Below are positions 59,364 to 64,000 of a stretch of DNA of 64,000 nucleotides, piece after piece; within the stretch, counting starts at the first letter, position 1, and each line of letters opens with the position of its first letter. Both the position numbers and the translations under genes were made by a program. The stretch is from Teretinema sp942493045 (GTDB lineage: Bacteria > Spirochaetota > Spirochaetia > Treponematales > Treponemataceae). The stretch is from NCBI GenBank assembly GCA_942493045.1, contig OW818665.1, forward strand, positions 372,001 to 436,000, written 5' to 3'. Under the pieces are notes generated by a model. That model was not told the origin of the DNA, did no database searches, and was given only the letters and a program-made list of their open reading frames with translations.

Positions 59364-60377
59364 TTACCAGATAATCAGGTTTCCGCCGTAGGTCAAGCCG
59401 GCGCCGAAGCCGACGGTCATGATCAGGTCGCCTTTGGCGAGTTCACCGGAGCGGGCGTATTCATCCAGGGCTACCGGAATTGTGGCGCCGGAGGTGTTGG
59501 CGTATTTTTCGATATTCATGAAGAACTTTTCCACCGGAATGCCCAGGCGCTTGGCGGCGGCCTGCACAATGCGCTCATTGGCCTGGTGCGGGACGATTTT
59601 TTTGACATCGGCGAAGGTTAAGCCTTCTTTTTTAAGCAGTTCTTCCATGATGTCGCAAATGGCCTTGACCGCGAAATTGTAAACCGCCCGGCCGTTCATC
59701 TCCAGCACCACAGCTTTTTCGATCGTCTCGCCTTTTTTGAAGGGGTGGCGGGTACCGCCGCGTTCACAGATCAGTTCTTTGGCGCCGGATCCCTGAGCGC
59801 GCAGGATGGACTGAATCAGGCCCCGGCGGCCGGAACCGCTGTTCGGCGCGTCGGTACGCTCCACAATTACCGCGCCGGCGGCGTCACCGAAGAGCACGCA
59901 GGTGCTGCGGTCGGTCCAGTCGGTAATGCGCGAGAGGGTTTCGGCGCCGATAACCAGGGCGCGCTTGCGCTCGCCGAGGGCCAGCATGCCGGCGGCGGCG
60001 TCAAGGGCATAGACAAAGCCCGTACAGCCGGCAACCAGATCAAAGGCTCCGGCTTTTTCCGCGCCGAGGCGGTCCTGCAGGATGCAGGCCACGGAGGGAA
60101 AACCGATAAAATCCGGACTGGCGGTGGCGACAATGATCAAGTCCAGGGTTTTGGCGGCGGCCAGCGGGTCGCCGGGAGAAAGTGATTCCAGAGCGGCGAG
60201 GGCGGCTTCATAGGCTAAATCGCTGGTAGCCTGGTCATCGGCGGCCAGGTGGCGGGCGCCGATACCGGTATGTGAGCGGATCCACTCATCGTTGGTATCC
60301 ATGGTTTTGGACAGATCGTCATTGGTTACCCGGTTGACCGGCAAGTATCTTCCGGTAGCGATTATTTCTATGGACAT
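59364..60377 (-). CDS. fabH: 3-oxoacyl-ACP synthase III (FabH)
   Basis: 337 residues. Catalytic triad Cys118 (VAGCTGF), His in PHQANERI and Asn in ANTSGATIP are all present. It condenses acetyl-CoA with malonyl-ACP to start fatty acid synthesis. SD AAGGAG upstream. A small insert (SPGDPLAAAKTL) near residue 68 lengthens it relative to E. coli. Confidence 0.96.
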   Translation of the reverse strand: MSIEIIATGRYLPVNRVTNDDLSKTMDTNDEWIRSHTGIGARHLAADDQATSDLAYEAALAALESLSPGDPLAAAKTLDLIIVATASPDFIGFPSVACILQDRLGAEKAGAFDLVAGCTGFVYALDAAAGMLALGERKRALVIGAETLSRITDWTDRSTCVLFGDAAGAVIVERTDAPNSGSGRRGLIQSILRAQGSGAKELICERGGTRHPFKKGETIEKAVVLEMNGRAVYNFAVKAICDIMEELLKKEGLTFADVKKIVPHQANERIVQAAAKRLGIPVEKFFMNIEKYANTSGATIPVALDEYARSGELAKGDLIMTVGFGAGLTYGGNLIIW

Positions 60378-60410
60378 ATTAAAAAACTCCTTGTAAATTA
60401 CTTTTCAGCA

Positions 60411-60450
60411 TGCAACTTTAATAGAGTACAGCTGTCTAATAAAAGTTGCA
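60411..60450 (-). promoter_or_regulatory. Imperfect inverted repeat in the fabH promoter region
   Basis: TGCAACTTT (60411-60419) and AAAGTTGCA (60442-60450) are perfect 9-bp arms with a further imperfect match inward. It lies about 40 bp upstream of the fabH start and may be an operator for a lipid-responsive regulator, none of which is encoded here. Confidence 0.45.
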
Positions 60451-60485
60451 TTTGTAAAAGATAGCACATATGCAGAATTTGTCAA

Positions 60486-60524
60486 TATGTCAATTTGACA
60501 TAATACGATAAAGTGTCATACAAT
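60486..60524 (+). promoter_or_regulatory. Promoter and 17-bp palindrome for the 2-oxoacid oxidoreductase operon
   Basis: TTGACA (60495-60500), 18-bp spacer, TACAAT (60519-60524). The -35 is the right half of a perfect palindrome TATGTCAA-T-TTGACATA (60486-60502), and a related TGTCA occurs again in the spacer. A regulator binding the palindrome would block RNA polymerase. Confidence 0.55.
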
Positions 60525-60542
60525 GCCTGAAGGAGAGTGACA

Positions 60543-60770
60543 ATGAAACGTGGAAAAGTACAGATAGACCGGGAACGCTGCAAGGCTTGCGGCCTGTGCA
60601 TGCGCGCCTGTCCGGTTAAAATACTCGCTCCGGATACGGAAATGAACCGTTCCGGTGTGCATCCGTCCTCCTGTATCGCGATTGAAAAGTGCATTGCCTG
60701 CGGTTCATGTTATCAAATGTGCCCGGACGCCTGTATCGAGGTATTCGAGCTGGAAGGAGACGAAAAGTGA
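60543..60770 (+). CDS. korD: 2-oxoacid:ferredoxin oxidoreductase, ferredoxin (delta) subunit
   Basis: 75 residues from the ATG at 60543 (AGGAGAG upstream; the GTG at 60537 is less well placed). Two 4Fe-4S clusters: CKACGLCMRACP and CIACGSCYQMCP. It carries electrons from the TPP active site to free ferredoxin. First of four overlapping genes. Confidence 0.9.
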   Translation: MKRGKVQIDRERCKACGLCMRACPVKILAPDTEMNRSGVHPSSCIAIEKCIACGSCYQMCPDACIEVFELEGDEK

Positions 60771-61843
60771 GCTCTGAAAAAATATTAATGAAAGGAAACG
60801 AAGCTATCGCCGAAGCCGCTATCCGCGCCGGCTGCGTAGCCTATTTCGGTTATCCCATCACCCCTCAAAATGAACTTATCGCCCACATGGCCGCGCAGAT
60901 GCCGCGCCATGGCCGGGTTTTTATACAGGCCGAGAGCGAAATCGCCGCCATCAACATGGTGTATGGGGCGGCTTCCACCGGAAAGCGGGCTATGACCAGC
61001 TCCTCCAGCCCGGGAATCAGCCTGAAACAAGAAGGCCTTTCCTACGCCGCCGGCGCCGACCTACCGCTGGTTTGCGTTAATATCGCCCGTACCGGTCCCG
61101 GACTCGGCGGAATCGCGCCGGCCCAGGGGGACTACTTTCAGTCTACCCGCGGCGGCGGCCACGGCGATTACCGGTTGATCGTTCTGGCGCCTTTCAGCGT
61201 ACAGGAAGCGGCCGACCTGACCTATCTGGCCTTTGACCTGGCCGATAAGTGGCGGATGCCGGTGCTGATTCTCGGCGACGGGGTAATCGGCCAAATGATC
61301 GAGACCGTTAAACTGCCGCCGATGCGCTCTCTGGAAAGCCTGCCGGACAATTCGTCCTGGGCAGTCGGCGGCATGGATAAAAAACCCCGCCCAAGCCGGC
61401 ATATTTCCTCGCTCAACCTCGATCCGGTACCCTTCGAAAAACAGATCAAAGCGCGCTTTGTGCGTTATGAGAAAGTGGTACAGGAAGAATGCCGCTATGA
61501 GCTCACCGACTGTAACGACGCCGAGCTGGTGCTGGTGGCCTATGGTACTTCCGCCCGGGTCTGCCTCGGCGCCCTGCGGATGGCCCGTGAACAGGGTTTG
61601 AAGGTCGGCCTGTGCCGGCCGATCAGTCTGTGGCCCTTCCCCGAAAAACCGTTCCAGGAGCTGGCCGCCCGCGGCGTCTCCTTCCTTTCAGTAGAAATGA
61701 GCATGGGGCAGCTGATTCAGGATGTGCGCCTGGCGGTGCGCGATACTGTTGCCGTAGAGCTATTGAGCCGGGTCGGCGGTATGGTGCCGACCGAGGAAGA
61801 GGTTTTTGAGCGCTGCCGCGCCATTCTGGGAGAAAAGAAATGA
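60767..61843 (+). CDS. vorB: 2-oxoacid:ferredoxin oxidoreductase alpha subunit (VorB/KorA-like)
   Basis: 358 residues from a GTG at 60767 that overlaps the korD stop (GTGA). MKGNEAIAEAAIRAGCVAYFGYPITPQNEL is the VorB/KorA opening motif (in part: AYFGYPITPQNEL). It forms the pyrimidine half of the TPP-binding dimer. Whether the substrate is 2-oxoisovalerate or 2-oxoglutarate cannot be decided by eye. Confidence 0.9.
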   Translation: MSSEKILMKGNEAIAEAAIRAGCVAYFGYPITPQNELIAHMAAQMPRHGRVFIQAESEIAAINMVYGAASTGKRAMTSSSSPGISLKQEGLSYAAGADLPLVCVNIARTGPGLGGIAPAQGDYFQSTRGGGHGDYRLIVLAPFSVQEAADLTYLAFDLADKWRMPVLILGDGVIGQMIETVKLPPMRSLESLPDNSSWAVGGMDKKPRPSRHISSLNLDPVPFEKQIKARFVRYEKVVQEECRYELTDCNDAELVLVAYGTSARVCLGALRMAREQGLKVGLCRPISLWPFPEKPFQELAARGVSFLSVEMSMGQLIQDVRLAVRDTVAVELLSRVGGMVPTEEEVFERCRAILGEKK

Positions 61844-62601
61844 AAAAAACATATGGCCACCCACAGAGCCTGGTGCCGGTTCAGACCAAGTATTGCGCCG
61901 GTTGCGGACATGGTACGATTCACCGCATCATCTGTGAAATTATTGATGAACTGCAGTACCGCGAGAAGACTATTATAACCAACCCGGTAGGTTGCTCGAT
62001 CTGGGCCGACCTGTATTTTGATTTTGACTCGGTGCAACCGGCTCACGGCCGCACTCCGGCCGCGGCTACCGGTATCAAGCGACTGCTCACCGACCATCTG
62101 GTAATCTGCTATCAGGGGGACGGGGACCTAGCGGCCATCGGTACCGGCGAAATCATCCACGCCGCCAACCGCGGTGAGAAATTCACCGTAATCTTCGTTA
62201 ATAACGCCATTTACGGTATGACCGGCGGCCAGATGGCCCCGACCACCTTGATCGGGCAGAAGGCCGCTACCGCTCCCCTGGGACGGGACGCCGAAACCGG
62301 CGGCATGGGCTATCCGATCAAGGTTCCGGAGCTGCTGGCCTCGCTTGGCGGCACCCGCTATCTGGCCCGCGGCGCCGTAAACAATCCGGCCAATGTCCGC
62401 AAGACCAAAGCCTATATCAAAAAAGCCTTTGAGGCTCAGCTTTCCGGCCAGGGCTTTTCGCTGGTTGAAATTCTTTCACCCTGCTCCACCAACTGGGGTA
62501 TGGAGCCGATCGCGGCCGTGGAATGGCTGGAAAACAACATGATTCCCCAGTATCCCCTCGGTGAGATTAAAAATACCCTGGATGGCGAGGTTCAAAAATG
62601 A
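61840..62601 (+). CDS. korB: 2-oxoacid:ferredoxin oxidoreductase beta subunit
   Basis: 253 residues. CAGCGHGTIHRI and the TPP/Mg motif GDGDLAAIGTGEIIHAANR ... NNAIYGMTGGQ (in parts) are diagnostic. Overlaps vorB by 4 bases. Confidence 0.92.
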   Translation: MKKTYGHPQSLVPVQTKYCAGCGHGTIHRIICEIIDELQYREKTIITNPVGCSIWADLYFDFDSVQPAHGRTPAAATGIKRLLTDHLVICYQGDGDLAAIGTGEIIHAANRGEKFTVIFVNNAIYGMTGGQMAPTTLIGQKAATAPLGRDAETGGMGYPIKVPELLASLGGTRYLARGAVNNPANVRKTKAYIKKAFEAQLSGQGFSLVEILSPCSTNWGMEPIAAVEWLENNMIPQYPLGEIKNTLDGEVQK

Positions 62602-63143
62602 AAGAAAAAACAGTATTTGCCGGCTTCGGCGGTCAGGGCATAATCTCTCTCGGGCAGATTTGGGTATATTGCGGCATGAAGGAGGGTAAGGAGGTCAGCT
62701 TCTTTCCTTTTTATGGCGCCGAAAAACGCGGCGGTATTGCCCGGGCCAGCTGTATCATCGCCGATGACACCATCGCCAGCCCGATAATATCCTCGGCCGA
62801 CACGGTTGTAGTCATGAATAATGACAGTCTGCCGCTCTGCGAGGAGCTGCTCAAGGCCGGCGGCCTGATGCTGATCAACAGTTCCCTGGTCACCAGCGCT
62901 CCTGAACGACAGGACATGCGCGTTGTCAGGGTCGACGCTACCGGCATGGCCGATAAGCTCGGTAACGCCAAGGCTGCCAACATGGTGATGCTCGGCGCCG
63001 CCGCCCGGCTGACCGGAGCTCTGTCCCTCGCCGACGTCGAGCCGATTCTGGGCAGTTTCTTTACCGGCTCCAAGAGCAGCCTGCTGCCCTTGAATCTGGC
63101 CGCCATCCGCGCCGGCATGGCCGCGGTGGAAAACGTCCGCTGA
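62598..63143 (+). CDS. korG: 2-oxoacid:ferredoxin oxidoreductase gamma subunit
   Basis: 181 residues. The domain starts VFAGFGGQGIISLGQI and contains FFPFYGAEKRGGIARASCII, standard for gamma subunits. Overlaps korB by 4 bases and completes the delta-alpha-beta-gamma set of an oxygen-sensitive enzyme that makes acyl-CoA and reduced ferredoxin in anaerobes. Confidence 0.92.
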   Translation: MKEKTVFAGFGGQGIISLGQIWVYCGMKEGKEVSFFPFYGAEKRGGIARASCIIADDTIASPIISSADTVVVMNNDSLPLCEELLKAGGLMLINSSLVTSAPERQDMRVVRVDATGMADKLGNAKAANMVMLGAAARLTGALSLADVEPILGSFFTGSKSSLLPLNLAAIRAGMAAVENVR

Positions 63144-63197
63144 TTGGATTCGGTATATCGCAGTTTAAAAGTCTGTAGTATACTGAGAGCGGACATT

Positions 63198-64000
63198 ATG
63201 GATAAACATACCCGCGGTGTTGTACTGTTAGTTGAAGCCGATCCCCACTATGCTCGTCTGCGCATTGCTTTTCTGGAGAAGAACGGCTATGAGGTGATCT
63301 TTGTCCGGACCGGACTGAAGGCTGTCGCGGCAGTGCAGGAACGTAGCGACATCCGGCTGATTTTAATGAATATCGATCCTGGAAAGGGTATTGATGGTCC
63401 GGAAGCCGCCCGGCGTATCCTGGCCGAACAGCATCTACCCATCATTTTTATTACCATCCGTCCGGATGAGCAGTACATCGCGCGCGTCCAGGATATTGCC
63501 CGTTACGGCTATATCCTGCAGGACTCCGACGACTTTGTGCTGCGTACTACCATTGACATGGCCCTGGATCTCTACGACGCCCATATTAACACCCTCTCCA
63601 GCGAGGAACGCTACCGGCGCATTACCGAATGCCTGACCGACTACCGTTACACCGTCTATCTGGAAAAAGGACAGCCCGTGCGTACCGTGCATAACGCCGC
63701 CTGCGTCGCCGTGACCGGCTACACTCCCGAAGAAATGTACGCCGACGATTTTTTGTGGCTGAACATGATCTACCCTGAAGATCTGGAAGAGTTCAAGAAC
63801 AGCATGATCAGTTTTTATAAGGGCACGGAGGTGCGCGAACAAGCGCACCGCATTATTGCCAAGACCGGTGAGGTACGCTGGATTAATACCACCCTGATTC
63901 CGCGCTTTGACCGCAAGGGCCAGCTCATTGAATATGACGGCGTGGTTAAAGACATTACCGACCGCAAACGCTCCGAGGAACTGCTGATCCGGCGGGCCCA
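63198..64000 (+). CDS. Degenerate receiver plus PAS-domain sensor protein, probable histidine kinase (3' end outside window)
   Basis: 267 residues are visible and the frame is open to the window end. Residues about 1-125 are receiver-like (GVVLLVEADPHYARLRIAFL; ILMNIDPGKGIDGPEAARRI). The expected phosphoacceptor Asp is Asn at about 58. A PAS domain with PAC-type end follows at about 140-265 (AACVAVTGYTPEEMYADDF; TGEVRWINTTLIPRF; DGVVKDITDRKRSEE). A histidine kinase domain downstream is typical but not visible. The ATG follows GAGAGCGGA, with TATACT at 63179-63184 and no clear -35. Confidence 0.85.
   Translation, partial: MDKHTRGVVLLVEADPHYARLRIAFLEKNGYEVIFVRTGLKAVAAVQERSDIRLILMNIDPGKGIDGPEAARRILAEQHLPIIFITIRPDEQYIARVQDIARYGYILQDSDDFVLRTTIDMALDLYDAHINTLSSEERYRRITECLTDYRYTVYLEKGQPVRTVHNAACVAVTGYTPEEMYADDFLWLNMIYPEDLEEFKNSMISFYKGTEVREQAHRIIAKTGEVRWINTTLIPRFDRKGQLIEYDGVVKDITDRKRSEELLIRRA

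Noticed and set aside
1..64000. CRISPR arrays, transposases, phage genes, rRNA operons
   Set aside because: No regularly spaced repeats of CRISPR type, no transposase or integrase domain and no rRNA sequence were seen.

Overview
The window is chromosomal DNA from a spirochaete of the Treponema group (Treponemataceae or a close relative). GC content looks to be in the mid-fifties. The assignment rests on gene content: the order rplU-prp-rpmA-obg-nadD-yqeK-LCP-rsfS, a TRAP transporter preceded by a TatT-type TPR lipoprotein, a DUF5312-like protein, CheX and YjfB motility proteins, a DUF115/Maf-type protein, and many lipoproteins. There is no phage, insertion sequence or CRISPR array. Coding density is high and many neighbours overlap by 1-8 nt (ATGA, GTGA or TGATG junctions).

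Layout. 1-591: the end of an outer-membrane-like gene and a GC-rich hairpin cluster. 592-10306: oligopeptidase F (minus) diverging from an MFS/HEAT-repeat transporter, then an SH3 lipoprotein, an ABC-F ATPase, galE and an M20 peptidase. 10445-14007: a sigma-70-family gene behind a well-formed sigma-54 promoter, then yibQ-like, tsaD and apt. 14032-14254: tRNA-Gln(CTG) and tRNA-Glu(CTC). 14356-18641: DUF5312-like, YfiH/laccase-domain and argS. 18698-23829: the rplU-to-rsfS ribosome and cell-envelope cluster. 23963-24818 (minus): an extremely acidic small protein and cheX. 24902-35741: ispE, spoVG, tRNA-Gln(TTG), rplY, tilS, ftsH, an EF-hand-like repeat protein, an HtrA-like lipoprotein and lepA. 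35738-38823 (minus): DUF115 and a SurA/PpiD-like chaperone. 38932-39643: tRNA-Asp, tRNA-Pro and an unexplained, highly structured intergenic element. 39644-42173 (minus): an ECF sigma/putative anti-sigma/MotA-like operon and an HD-GYP phosphodiesterase. 42247-48317: nitroreductase, beta-helix lipoprotein, ArsR-like regulator, YjfB, a TrpXYZ-type ABC importer and tRNA-Leu. 48359-53733: tatD, a TRAP transporter operon, and a divergent trpR. 53845-60377: a 26-repeat ankyrin lipoprotein, an HPt protein, an exchanger-EIIA fusion and fabH. 60543-63143: a four-subunit 2-oxoacid:ferredoxin oxidoreductase operon. 63198-end: a partial receiver-PAS sensor protein.

The most notable pattern is in the transcription signals. 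About a dozen genes have a TTGACA-like -35 and TANNNT-like -10 placed so that the predicted start point falls on, or within a few bases of, the start codon, and these genes lack a Shine-Dalgarno sequence (SH3 lipoprotein, yibQ, apt, cheX, ispE, lepA, yjfB, HD-GYP, the pepF/MFS pair, the TRAP operon and others). Genes with longer leaders carry clear Shine-Dalgarno sites. The window therefore predicts widespread leaderless mRNAs. Two other signals deserve attention: the sigma-54 promoter in front of a sigma-70-family gene (a cascade like the RpoN-RpoS pathway of Borrelia), and the approximately 137-nt cloverleaf next to tRNA-Pro whose closing stem copies the 3' end of that tRNA.
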